Shown here: piece by piece, positions 1 through 7,422 of the stretch | How the letters are laid out: the number at the start of each line of letters is the position of its first letter | How positions within the stretch are numbered: position 1 is the first letter of the stretch | Source of the DNA: Hominenteromicrobium sp900549945 | GTDB taxonomy: Bacteria; Bacillota; Clostridia; Oscillospirales; Acutalibacteraceae | Length of the DNA stretch: 36,907 bases | Assembly: GCA_902472305.1 (NCBI GenBank) | Contig: CABRNK010000025.1 | Coordinates: 1-36,907, forward strand | Direction: 5' to 3' | Notes under the pieces: generated by a model | Seen by the model: only the letters and a program-made list of their open reading frames with translations | The model's database searches: none | What the model was told of the DNA's origin: nothing | Made by a program: the position numbers and the translations under genes

Positions 1-26
1 TTCCCTACACGACGCTCTTCCGATCT
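1..26. other. Illumina TruSeq adapter remnant at the contig start
   Basis: The first 26 bases match the 3' part of the Illumina universal adapter/read 1 primer and end in GACGCTCTTCCGATCT. Genomic sequence begins at 27, where a reading frame joins the flippase gene without interruption. This is not biological DNA and should be trimmed. Confidence 0.97.
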
Positions 27-851
27 CGATATCTGTCGCCGGAAGTATTTGACCACACCTTGATGAAATGGCTCTGGAAATATTCCATTCCGTTGATTCC
101 GAACTGCATCTCGTGGTGGATTATCGATGCATCGGACAGGCTGATCGTAACCTCTGTTCTGGGTGTCGACTACAACGGCGTTCTGGCGGCGGCCCTGAAG
201 TTTGCCTCGCTGCTTTCCAGTGCAAATTACGTTCTCACCCTGAGCTGGACGGAATCGGCGCTGGTATCCAGAAAGGACAGTGACTTTCCGGATTATTTCA
301 ACCAGATGGCCGATAACATTTTCCTTTTGTTCGTTTCGCTTGTTGTAGGCATGATCGCATGTATTCCCTATGTATTTCCGTGGCTGATCAATGAACAATA
401 CGTGAGCGGTTATGGCCTTATACCGATTTCTCTTCTAGCGACACTGGCAAACGTTGTGGTGGGCCTTGTAAGCGTGATCTATGTCGGAGAAAAGAACACG
501 AAGGCTATCGCTAAAACCTCGGCGATGGCCGCTATGATCAACATTGCCTGCCATCTGTGCCTGATTCATTTTATTGGCCTGTATGCAGCGGTGGTTTCTT
601 CTTTGGTTGCATTCTCCGTTATGGCTGTTTATCGGATTGCCGATATAAGAAAAAAATATATGCGCATTGCATTTAAAAAGAAAACACTTGTGCTGTCGGC
701 CTCAGCGATTGCTGCGGTGTGTGCGGCTTATTACATAAACAACGTGTACATCAATGCGCTTGCACTGGTAGGCGCTGTGGCCTTCGCATTTTTTGCAAAT
801 AAGCCGTCGATCGGGAATCTGGTTGGTATTGTTAAAAGAAAATTGCATTAA
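27..851 (+). CDS. Polysaccharide flippase (Wzx/MATE-like), C-terminal part, 5' truncated
   Basis: This is the C-terminal 274 or so residues of a polytopic membrane protein of the polysaccharide biosynthesis (Wzx/RfbX, MATE-like MOP superfamily) type, which moves lipid-linked repeat units across the cytoplasmic membrane. The frame is open from the adapter junction at 27, so the apparent starts at 60 and 63 are internal. The segment around residue 20 of the visible part (KYSIPLIPNCISWWI, then a DR pair) is typical of the middle of these flippases. About six or seven hydrophobic helices follow, ending in a short basic tail (VKRKLH). Full family members are near 480 residues, so roughly the first 200 are missing. 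Codon use is less GC-biased than in the housekeeping genes further right, as is usual for capsule/EPS loci. The Fe-S protein gene starts 15 bp downstream, consistent with one operon. The family is fairly sure, the transported substrate unknown. Confidence 0.85.
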   Translation, partial: RYLSPEVFDHTLMKWLWKYSIPLIPNCISWWIIDASDRLIVTSVLGVDYNGVLAAALKFASLLSSANYVLTLSWTESALVSRKDSDFPDYFNQMADNIFLLFVSLVVGMIACIPYVFPWLINEQYVSGYGLIPISLLATLANVVVGLVSVIYVGEKNTKAIAKTSAMAAMINIACHLCLIHFIGLYAAVVSSLVAFSVMAVYRIADIRKKYMRIAFKKKTLVLSASAIAAVCAAYYINNVYINALALVGAVAFAFFANKPSIGNLVGIVKRKLH

Positions 852-866
852 AGAAGGGAAGCAGCT

Positions 867-1082
867 ATGGATATGAGGGCTGTACCGGTGCTTTACCGGA
901 GTAAAGAACAGTGCTGTGGATGCGGCCTGTGCAGGGCTGTTTGTCCGGCAGGTGCGATCGAAATGTGTGCGGATGAGGAGGGCTTTTTATATCCGCGTAT
1001 CAAGGCTTCGGCTTGCATTCGCTGCGGCCGCTGTACGGCGTCCTGCGTGTTTCAGCGGGACAGCCGCGGGGTGCGAGGGTAA
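867..1082 (+). CDS. Small 2x[4Fe-4S] ferredoxin-like protein (N-terminal part of a split FrhB-type protein)
   Basis: A 71-residue protein with two CxxCxxCxxxCP-like clusters (CCGCGLCRAVCP near residues 16-27, CIRCGRCTASC near 51-61), the pattern for binding two [4Fe-4S] clusters. It has a good ribosome site (AAGGGAAG, 6 bp before ATG). In polysaccharide clusters this domain is normally the N-terminus of a roughly 400-residue Fe-S/coenzyme F420 hydrogenase beta subunit-like protein. Here a TAA ends it at 1080-1082, and the rest of that protein starts 12 bp later in the same frame. It may act as a separate electron-carrier subunit or be the front piece of a broken gene. The Fe-S fold is clear, the physiological role unknown. 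Confidence 0.8.
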   Translation: MDMRAVPVLYRSKEQCCGCGLCRAVCPAGAIEMCADEEGFLYPRIKASACIRCGRCTASCVFQRDSRGVRG

Positions 1083-1094
1083 GATAGGAGGCAA

Positions 1095-2078
1095 ATGGGA
1101 ATGGATGAAACACATACGCCTAAAACGGAATTTGCTGTTTATGCTGCGCGCTTGAAGGACTTGGAGGCACTGTCCCGCAGTTCATCGGGCGGGGCGTTTA
1201 CGGCGCTGAGCGACTGTGTGCTGAAAAATGGTGGCGCGGTCGTATGCTCTGTATACAATTATGCGGGGCATGAAATGTGTTTTCAGCTCATCACGGATCA
1301 AACGCAGCGGGATCAGGCGCGCGGCTCCAAATACATACAGAGCGATCTTTGCGGTATTTATCAGCCTGCTTTACGCTGGACGGAGGAAAATCCGGATAAA
1401 GAGCTCCTGTTTGTTGGAACCGGGTGTCAGGCTGCGGCGTTCAGAAAATTTCTGGAACAAAAGGGGATTACCGATCGCACGTACATCGTTGACCTCGTGT
1501 GTCAGGGGGTGTCCAGTCCGCGCATATGGCGGCAGTTTATGGAGCTTATTGAAAGAAAGACCGGTGCGCCGGTGGAAAGCGTTACCTTTAAGGATAAGCG
1601 ATGGGGCTGGAAATCTCCTTTCGCGTGGGTGAGGTCCGGCGCGAAAAAGGTCCACATCGACAATTATGTGCAAATGATCAATACCAAGAATCCATTTCGG
1701 CCGTCGTGCTATACCTGCCCTTATGCGGCAATGGAGCGGCGTTCCGACCTAACGATCGGCGATTTCTGGGGGATCGATGCAAGACTGCCCGAATTCTACA
1801 GTCCGCTGGGAAATTCTCTGATTCTTGTGCAAAGTGCAAGAGGAGCGGCGTTGCTCCGGCGGGCGCAGCCCGAATTAGAGCTGCGCTCGAGCACGAGGGA
1901 GGCATGTGTGCAGCCTAATCTGCTTGAACCTGTGGCAAAGCCCGCTGCCCGGGAGCAGTTTTGGGATGAATTCAAGCGTTTGGGTGTGGCGCACATCGTA
2001 CAAAAATACGGGCATCTCTCGGCAAATACCAGACTGCGCCTCTTGGTAAAGTGGATTTTAGGTGTAAAGAATGTGTAG
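1095..2078 (+). CDS. Coenzyme F420 hydrogenase/dehydrogenase beta subunit-like protein (FrhB family)
   Basis: A 327-residue protein with the FrhB/FdhB N-terminal signature (SSSGGAFTAL near residue 28, then RGSKYIQSDL) and the C-terminal domain (VCQGVSSPRIW, FKDKRWGWKSPF, CYTCPYAAMERRSDLTIGDFWG). These flavin/Fe-S proteins occur often in exopolysaccharide loci next to flippases and pyruvyl transferases, where a redox step on a sugar or lipid carrier is suspected but not established for most members. A perfect AGGAGG at 1086-1091 lies before two possible starts: ATG 1095 (3 bp spacing) and ATG 1101 (9 bp spacing). The latter is the more usual distance, so the true start may be 1101. The preceding ferredoxin-like ORF is in the same frame, with only a TAA and four codons between. 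The family call is solid, the substrate unknown. Confidence 0.82.
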   Translation: MGMDETHTPKTEFAVYAARLKDLEALSRSSSGGAFTALSDCVLKNGGAVVCSVYNYAGHEMCFQLITDQTQRDQARGSKYIQSDLCGIYQPALRWTEENPDKELLFVGTGCQAAAFRKFLEQKGITDRTYIVDLVCQGVSSPRIWRQFMELIERKTGAPVESVTFKDKRWGWKSPFAWVRSGAKKVHIDNYVQMINTKNPFRPSCYTCPYAAMERRSDLTIGDFWGIDARLPEFYSPLGNSLILVQSARGAALLRRAQPELELRSSTREACVQPNLLEPVAKPAAREQFWDEFKRLGVAHIVQKYGHLSANTRLRLLVKWILGVKNV

Positions 2079-2109
2079 CTTTTAGCATACATGCAGTGCG
2101 CTGTTGTTT

Positions 2110-2128
2110 GCGCTCGAATATCGAGTGC
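2110..2128 (+). terminator. Small hairpin between the FrhB-like gene and gmd, weak terminator candidate
   Basis: An 8-bp stem (GCGCTCGA with TCGAGTGC, one G-T pair) closes a 3-base ATA loop. It is followed after two bases by only TTT, so as an intrinsic terminator it is weak. It sits in the 119-bp gap before gmd and may separate two transcription units. No convincing promoter was seen in the remainder of that gap. Confidence 0.3.
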
Positions 2129-2197
2129 GCTTTCCAATGCGCAGAGGATTGATTAAGAGAAAGAATTCATAACGATATAGAAAGGTTGCGTTTACGT

Positions 2198-3250
2198 ATG
2201 GCAAAAACAGCACTGATTACTGGAATCACCGGTCAGGACGGCTCCTATCTGGCCGAGTTTCTTTTGGAGAAGGGCTACGAGGTTCACGGCATCGTCCGCC
2301 GTGCGTCAATCTCCAACACCGCCCGTATTGATCACCTGATCGAGAGAAATGCCGTCAAATTGCACGACGGCGACCTCTCCGATTCGTCCGGCCTGATTCG
2401 GGTTGTGGGGGAAATCAGGCCGGATGAGATCTACAATTTAGCCGCCCAGAGTCATGTACAGGTTTCCTTCGATGCGCCCGAATACTCCGGGGATGTAGAT
2501 GCGCTTGGCGTTCTGCGTGTTTTAGAAGCGGTCCGCGTCTGCGGCCTGACAAAAACCTGCAAGGTGTATCAGGCCTCTACCTCGGAGCTGTACGGCAAGG
2601 TTGAGGAAGTCCCCCAAAATGAGAACACACCGTTCCATCCGTATTCCCCGTATGCAGCCGCCAAGCAGTACGGCTACTGGATTACTAAGGAATACCGCGA
2701 AGCATACGGCATGTTTGCCGCAAACGGCATTCTGTTCAACCACGAGTCCGAACGCCGCGGCGAGAGCTTTGTCACCCGCAAGATCACATTGGCTGCCGGC
2801 CGTATCGCAGAGGGCCTGCAAGATCACTTGGAGCTGGGCAATCTGGATTCCCTGCGCGACTGGGGGTATGCAAAGGATTACGTGGAGTGTATGTGGCTGA
2901 TCTTGCAGCAGGACAAGCCGGAGGATTTTGTCATTGCGACGGGTGAGCAGCACACAGTGCGGGATTTTACTGAGAAAGCCTTTGCGGCGAACGGCGTTGC
3001 CATCCGCTGGGAAGGGACGGGCGTCGATGAAAAGGGATACGATGCAGCTACCGGTAGGATGCGGGTCTGCGTAAACCCGCAGTGGTTCCGCCCAACGGAT
3101 GTGGACAACCTGTGGGGCGACCCCACGAAGGCCAGAACCATTCTCGGCTGGGATCCGCAGAAAACAAGTTATGAGCAGCTGGTGGAGATTATGGCAAAGC
3201 ATGACCGCGAGCGTGCAAAGCGCGAAAAGGCCGTGCGGTCTGCTCTGTGA
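2198..3250 (+). CDS. gmd: GDP-mannose 4,6-dehydratase
   Basis: Gmd converts GDP-D-mannose to GDP-4-keto-6-deoxy-D-mannose in the cytoplasm, the first committed step to GDP-L-fucose. The 350-residue product has the usual length. It carries the Rossmann NADP motif GITGQDG (residues 9-15), the STSELYG segment giving T128 and E130, and the catalytic pair Y152/K156 in PYAAAK. The family hallmark NGILFNHESERRGESFVTRKI follows, with one E where P is common. ATG 2198 is chosen because the family begins right there (MAKTALITG). An upstream in-frame TTG at 2186 has no spacing from the AAAGG site. fcl follows after 23 bp, so both are surely co-transcribed, and manC completes the pathway. Very confident. 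Confidence 0.97.
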   Translation: MAKTALITGITGQDGSYLAEFLLEKGYEVHGIVRRASISNTARIDHLIERNAVKLHDGDLSDSSGLIRVVGEIRPDEIYNLAAQSHVQVSFDAPEYSGDVDALGVLRVLEAVRVCGLTKTCKVYQASTSELYGKVEEVPQNENTPFHPYSPYAAAKQYGYWITKEYREAYGMFAANGILFNHESERRGESFVTRKITLAAGRIAEGLQDHLELGNLDSLRDWGYAKDYVECMWLILQQDKPEDFVIATGEQHTVRDFTEKAFAANGVAIRWEGTGVDEKGYDAATGRMRVCVNPQWFRPTDVDNLWGDPTKARTILGWDPQKTSYEQLVEIMAKHDRERAKREKAVRSAL

Positions 3251-3273
3251 TTTGGAAAGAGGGCAATTCGATT

Positions 3274-4218
3274 ATGATGGAAAAGAATGCGAAAATCTAT
3301 GTGGCCGGTCACCGCGGGATGGTGGGCTCTGCAATTGTCCGCGAGCTGGAACGGCAGGGATACACCAATATAATTACGCGGACTCACAAGGCGCTTGACC
3401 TGACCCGTCAGGATGCGGTGGAAGCGTTTTTTGCGCAGGAAAAGCCGGAATATGTGTTTCTTGCAGCCGCCAAAGTCGGCGGCATTGCTGCAAACCAGAA
3501 TGCTCTGGCCGATTTTATGTACGATAATATGATGCTGGAAATGAACGTCATTCATGCAGCGTGGAGGAACGGGTGCAGAAAATTGGAGTTTCTTGGCTCC
3601 TCCTGCATCTATCCGCGTATGGCGCCGCAGCCGATGCCGGAAAGCTGCCTTTTGACCTCCGCGCTGGAGGAAACCAACGAGGCGTATGCGCTCGCAAAGA
3701 TCAGTGGGCTGAAATACTGCGAATACCTGAACCGGCAGTACGGCGCGGATTATATCAGCGTTATGCCGACAAATCTTTATGGGCCGAATGACAACTACCA
3801 TCCGACGCACAGCCATGTCCTGCCGGCACTGATCCGCCGATTTCATGAGGCAAAGGTCAGCGGTGCAGAACACGTCACCTGCTGGGGAGATGGTTCCCCG
3901 CTGCGCGAGTTCCTGTATGTGGACGATCTGGCAAACCTGTGCATATTTCTGATGAACAATTACTCTGGAAACGAGACCGTCAATGCAGGTACCGGCAAGG
4001 AGCTGACTATCAAGGCATTGACAGAGCTGGTTGCTGAAGCAGTGGGCTACACCGGTGAGATTCATTGGGATACGACAAAGCCCAACGGCACGCCGCGCAA
4101 GCTGCTGGATATTTCGAAGGCGGCCCGCCTCGGCTGGACGTATAAGACCGAGCTGGAGGATGGCATCCGTCTGGCATATGCAGATTTCCTGAACAACCCG
4201 ATGCGCGCCGAGCGCTGA
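3274..4218 (+). CDS. fcl: GDP-L-fucose synthase (GDP-4-keto-6-deoxymannose 3,5-epimerase/4-reductase)
   Basis: Fcl (WcaG) epimerises the Gmd product at C3 and C5 and reduces it with NADPH to GDP-L-fucose. The 314-residue protein has the NADP fold motif GHRGMVG (residues 12-18), GSSCIYP (S109 and C111 as catalytic Ser and epimerase Cys) and the YALAK pair Y138/K142. It also has the typical TNLYGPNDNYHPTHSHVLPALIRRFHEAK region, shown here by its first residues TNLYGPNDNYHP. ATG 3274 follows AAAGAGGG at 3256-3263. An in-frame GTG at 3247 overlapping the gmd stop is less likely. A strong hairpin terminator lies just downstream, before manC. Confidence 0.96.
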   Translation: MMEKNAKIYVAGHRGMVGSAIVRELERQGYTNIITRTHKALDLTRQDAVEAFFAQEKPEYVFLAAAKVGGIAANQNALADFMYDNMMLEMNVIHAAWRNGCRKLEFLGSSCIYPRMAPQPMPESCLLTSALEETNEAYALAKISGLKYCEYLNRQYGADYISVMPTNLYGPNDNYHPTHSHVLPALIRRFHEAKVSGAEHVTCWGDGSPLREFLYVDDLANLCIFLMNNYSGNETVNAGTGKELTIKALTELVAEAVGYTGEIHWDTTKPNGTPRKLLDISKAARLGWTYKTELEDGIRLAYADFLNNPMRAER

Positions 4219-4226
4219 AGCATCTC

Positions 4227-4258
4227 AAAAGCCGCATCCGAAAATGGTGCGGCTTTTT
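4227..4258 (+). terminator. Rho-independent terminator between fcl and manC
   Basis: A perfect 10-bp stem (AAAAGCCGCA with TGCGGCTTTT) has an 11-base loop and a T-run ending at 4258. It lies 9 bp after the fcl stop. manC begins 18 bp further on with its own ribosome site, and no promoter is evident between them, so partial read-through (attenuation) is likely. Confidence 0.85.
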
Positions 4259-4275
4259 CAGAAGGGAGAAACCAT

Positions 4276-5592
4276 ATGAATATTATCCTGCTCTCCGGCG
4301 GCTCGGGAAAGCGCCTTTGGCCCCTTTCCAATGACATCCGCTCCAAACAGTTTATCCGGATATTCAAGAAAGAGGACGGCTCTTATGAATCGATGGTACA
4401 GCGCATTTACCGCCAGATCCGCAAGGCAGACCGCAGCGCGACCGTGACAATCGCCACCTCGAAGTCACAGGTCTCGGTGATCCACAACCAGCTCGGAGAC
4501 GGCGTTGGGATCAGTGTGGAGCCGTGCCGCCGCGATACTTTTCCGGCGATTGCGCTGGCGACGGCGTATCTGGCAGATGTGCTGCATGTCGATCCGTCTG
4601 CGCCTGTCGTTGTCTGCCCGGTCGACCCCTATGTGGAGGACGATTATTTTGAAGCGTTGAAAGAGCTGTCCGCACAGGCGGAAAAGGGAGAGGCCGGCCT
4701 CGTCCTGATGGGGATCGAGCCGACCTATCCGAGCGAGAAATACGGCTATATCATCCCGGAGGATAGCGGTCATGTGGCGGCGGTCAGAACATTCAAGGAA
4801 AAGCCGGCGGCAGATGCGGCGGAAAGGTACATTGCGCAGGGCGCGCTCTGGAACGGCGGCGTATTCGCTTACAGGCTGGGGCATATCATCCACAGGGCGC
4901 ACGAGCTGATGAATTTTACAGATTATCGGGATTTGTTTGATAAGTACGATATGCTCGAGCGGATTTCATTTGACTATGCGGTTGCAGAGCATGAGCCGCG
5001 GATTCAGGTCGTTCGTTTCTCGGGAACTTGGAAGGATCTGGGCACTTGGAACACGTTGACTGAGGCAATGGATGAAGCTGTGATCGGCAAGGCAAAGCTG
5101 GATGATCAGTGCTCCGGCGTGCATGTCATCAATGAGATGGACGTGCCGATCTTGGGAATGGGTCTGCATGATGTGGTGATCTCTGCATCGCCGGAGGGCA
5201 TTCTTGTCAGCGACAAGGCGCAGTCCAGCTACATAAAGCCCTTCGTCGACAAATTCGAGCAGCAAATTATGTTTGCGGAAAAGTCTTGGGGCAGCTTTAA
5301 AGTGATCGATGTGGAGCCGGGCTCGCTGACAATCAAGGTGACGCTGAATCCCGGCCACAGCATGAATTACCACAGCCATCGGTACCGGGACGAGGTGTGG
5401 ACGGTTATCACCGGCGGGGGCAGAGCGGTTGTGGACGGAGCTATGCAGAAGATCTCCCCCGGCAGTGTGATCCAAATTCCCGCAGGCTGCCGCCATACCG
5501 TGATCGCAGATACCGAGCTCAAGCTCATTGAGGTGCAGATCGGCCAGAATATAGATGTTCGGGATAAACAGAAATTTCCCCAAAGGTATTAA
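4276..5592 (+). CDS. manC: Mannose-1-phosphate guanylyltransferase with C-terminal cupin (type II PMI-like) domain
   Basis: This enzyme makes GDP-mannose from GTP and mannose-1-phosphate, supplying Gmd. The 438 residues comprise an N-terminal nucleotidyltransferase with the pyrophosphorylase signature LSGGSGKRLWPLS (residues 5-17, usually GGSGTRLWP) and SKQFI, then KPAADAAERYI and LWNGGVFAYR. A C-terminal cupin follows (KSWGSFKVID, HSMNYHSHRYRDEVW, IPAGCRHTVIA), as in bifunctional ManC/CpsB proteins. That domain often has phosphomannose isomerase activity, but this cannot be judged here. GAAGGGAG lies 9 bp before ATG 4276. No phosphomannomutase is present in the window. Expression probably depends on read-through of the terminator at 4227-4258. 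It is the last recognisable gene of the polysaccharide cluster. Confidence 0.94.
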   Translation: MNIILLSGGSGKRLWPLSNDIRSKQFIRIFKKEDGSYESMVQRIYRQIRKADRSATVTIATSKSQVSVIHNQLGDGVGISVEPCRRDTFPAIALATAYLADVLHVDPSAPVVVCPVDPYVEDDYFEALKELSAQAEKGEAGLVLMGIEPTYPSEKYGYIIPEDSGHVAAVRTFKEKPAADAAERYIAQGALWNGGVFAYRLGHIIHRAHELMNFTDYRDLFDKYDMLERISFDYAVAEHEPRIQVVRFSGTWKDLGTWNTLTEAMDEAVIGKAKLDDQCSGVHVINEMDVPILGMGLHDVVISASPEGILVSDKAQSSYIKPFVDKFEQQIMFAEKSWGSFKVIDVEPGSLTIKVTLNPGHSMNYHSHRYRDEVWTVITGGGRAVVDGAMQKISPGSVIQIPAGCRHTVIADTELKLIEVQIGQNIDVRDKQKFPQRY

Positions 5593-5613
5593 AATGCTTT
5601 CGCATTTAATTAA

Positions 5614-5796
5614 AGTAGGATTCTTTCTGCGGAATGTTTTGGTACGGCTGATTTCTACTACAGCAAAGTCGGTATTGATTTGATTGCGATCATAGCTTGT
5701 AAAAACATATCTTCTGCAAAAATCAAAGCCGATTGGCTGTTTCAGACTTTTACTTATTTTGAAAAAGACGTTAAAGAAAAGGGCTTGCCTCTGTAG
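5614..5796 (+). pseudogene. Possible decayed gene remnant in AT-rich gap (unidentified)
   Basis: The 306-bp gap between manC and tyrS is clearly more AT-rich than both neighbours. One + frame stays open for about 60 codons (5614-5796) with protein-like composition, reading for example GTADFYYSKVGIDLIAI and later DWLFQTFTYFEKDVKEKGL. It has no start codon or ribosome site, because a TAA lies just upstream. Its stop falls inside the terminator hairpin. I do not recognise the family. It looks like the C-terminal end of a lost gene left at the border of the polysaccharide locus, but could be a chance frame. Nothing else coding is seen in the gap. Confidence 0.3.
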
Positions 5797-5823
5797 TTTT
5801 ACAGACAGCGAGCCCTTTTTTTG
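5777..5823 (+). terminator. Strong, probably bidirectional terminator between manC and tyrS
   Basis: An outer stem (AAAGGGCTTGC with GCGAGCCCTTT, one G-T pair) contains an inner hairpin (CTGTA with TACAG). A run of Ts follows on the + strand (5816-5822). On the - strand the stem is followed by TTTTCTTT, so it can also end tyrS transcripts, whose stop is 76 bp away. Confidence 0.85.
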
Positions 5824-5898
5824 GTTGCCTAGAAAATGATTAGAAAAAATATTGCCCAACTTTTTGGGAGCATACATGTCAAGGGCAATGCGCCGCTT

Positions 5899-7125
5899 TT
5901 ACTTCAGCACGACCTTGTGGAAGATCTTTTTGCCCTTTTTGATGATGACGTGGCCCTTTTCGAAATTTGCCGCTGTGCAGGCCTTTGAAATATCCGTGAC
6001 CTTTACATCGTCTACAGAGACGCCGCCCTGCTGCACGAGGCGCCGGCCCTCGCCCTTGGAGGGAATCAGCCCAACCTTCAGCATCAGATCGAGGATATTG
6101 ATTGCGCCGTCCGTCAGGTCTGCCGCGGAAATCTCCGTCGTCGGCATATTTTCCGTGTTTGCACCGCCGCCGAAAAGGGCGCGCGCGCTTTCCTGTGCCT
6201 TGTCGGCTTCCTCGCTGCCGTGCACCATTTTGGTGAGCTCATAGGCGAGGATCTCCTTCGCGCGGTTGAGCTGGCTGCCCACCCAAGATTCCATCTTCGC
6301 GATCTCATCGAGCGGGAGGAAGGTGAGGAGCTTGATGCACTTGAGCACATCTGCATCGTCGACATTGCGCCAGTACTGGTAGAAGTCGAAGGGGGAGGTC
6401 TTGTTCGGGTCGAGCCAGACCGCGTTGCCGGCTGTCTTGCCCATCTTGTTGCCCTGCGAGTCGGTCAGCAGCGTGATCGTCATGGCGGAAGCGTCCTTGC
6501 CGAGCTTGCGGCGGATCAGCTCGGTGCCGCCGAGCATGTTGCTCCACTGGTCGTCGCCGCCGAACTGCAGATTGCAGCCGTATTTCTGGTAGAGCGCGTA
6601 GAAATCGTAGCTCTGCATAATCATGTAGTTAAACTCGAGGAAGGAGAGGCCCTTTTCCATGCGCTGCTTGTAGCATTCCGCGCGCAGCATGTTGTTGACA
6701 GAGAAGCACGCGCCCACTTCGCGCAGCAGCTCGACGTAGTTGAGCTTTAAGAGCCATTCGGCGTTGTTGACCATCAGCGCCTTGCCGTCTGAAAAATCGA
6801 TAAAGCGCTCCATCTGGCGCTTGAAGCATGCGGCGTTATGCTCGATGTCCTCCATCGTCAGCATCTTGCGCATGTCGGTGCGGCCAGAGGGATCGCCGAT
6901 CATTGTCGTGCCGCCGCCAATCAGCGCAATCGGCTTGTTACCCGCCATTTGCAGGCGCTTCATCAGCGTCAGCGCCATAAAGTGGCCGGCTGTCAGGCTG
7001 TCTGCCGTGCAGTCAAAGCCGATGTAGAACGTCGCCTTGCCGCTGTTGATCAGCTCGCGGATCGTCTCCTCGTCCGTGACCTGCGCGATCAGGCCTCTGG
7101 CCTGCAGCTCTTCGTAAATTCCCAT
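5899..7125 (-). CDS. tyrS: Tyrosyl-tRNA synthetase
   Basis: TyrS attaches tyrosine to tRNA-Tyr in the cytoplasm. The 408-residue protein has the class Ic catalytic core (FYIGFDCTADSL, GDPSGRTDMR, QFGGDDQWSNM), the KMSKS-type loop as KMGKT (in SQGNKMGKTAGNAVW) and a C-terminal S4 RNA-binding domain (VGLIPSKGEGRRLVQQGGV). The HIGH motif is altered: residues 45-48 read TAGH, so the first histidine is a threonine, while T40 and H48 are kept. AAGAAAGGA lies about 9 bp before ATG. The gene has its own consensus promoter and a tyrosine T-box leader, so it should be induced by uncharged tRNA-Tyr. Identity is certain. The HIGH change may be a lineage trait. Confidence 0.97.
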   Translation of the reverse strand: MGIYEELQARGLIAQVTDEETIRELINSGKATFYIGFDCTADSLTAGHFMALTLMKRLQMAGNKPIALIGGGTTMIGDPSGRTDMRKMLTMEDIEHNAACFKRQMERFIDFSDGKALMVNNAEWLLKLNYVELLREVGACFSVNNMLRAECYKQRMEKGLSFLEFNYMIMQSYDFYALYQKYGCNLQFGGDDQWSNMLGGTELIRRKLGKDASAMTITLLTDSQGNKMGKTAGNAVWLDPNKTSPFDFYQYWRNVDDADVLKCIKLLTFLPLDEIAKMESWVGSQLNRAKEILAYELTKMVHGSEEADKAQESARALFGGGANTENMPTTEISAADLTDGAINILDLMLKVGLIPSKGEGRRLVQQGGVSVDDVKVTDISKACTAANFEKGHVIIKKGKKIFHKVVLK

Positions 7126-7149
7126 TTTTGTACATCCTTTCTTCTTTCG

Positions 7150-7417
7150 GGGGCATGAAAAAAGCCCCCTGCAATTTTTGCAGAGGGCGGAATAACCGCG
7201 GTACCACCTCAGTTCGCCCCGGACTCACATCCGAAGCCTCAACGGGTACAAGCATACCCTAACGCTGTAACGTGCGCACACGGCCGCCTCTACTTGAAAG
7301 CCTCGTTCGAAACGGCGGCTCCGGAATGTATTTCTGCGCGCCGCCGCACCTGCTCACACCAGCCGCAGGCTCTCTTTGCCGACAGGAAGCGCGTACTTCT
7401 TTCCATCAAAGCCGTTG
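7150..7417 (-). promoter_or_regulatory. Tyrosine T-box riboswitch leader of tyrS
   Basis: Read on the - strand, the leader has all T-box landmarks. The stem I AGTA element is at about 7395. AGAGAG and the distal-loop GGTGTGAGCAG lie at about 7350-7375. The specifier loop reads GAAATACATTCC, with codon TAC (Tyr) at 7328-7330. The T-box proper, AGGTGGTACCGCGG, is at 7196-7209. Its UGGU matches the ACCA end of a tRNA with discriminator A. A terminator follows (GCCCTCTGCAA with TTGCAGGGGGC, then TTTTTT, 7158-7187). Uncharged tRNA-Tyr should stabilise the antiterminator and switch tyrS on. Confidence 0.95.
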
Positions 7418-7422
7418 CATCT

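Noticed and set aside
4966..5877. 303-residue - frame over the manC 3' end and the AT-rich gap
   Set aside because: Antisense to conserved cupin codons of manC, and it begins inside a terminator region.
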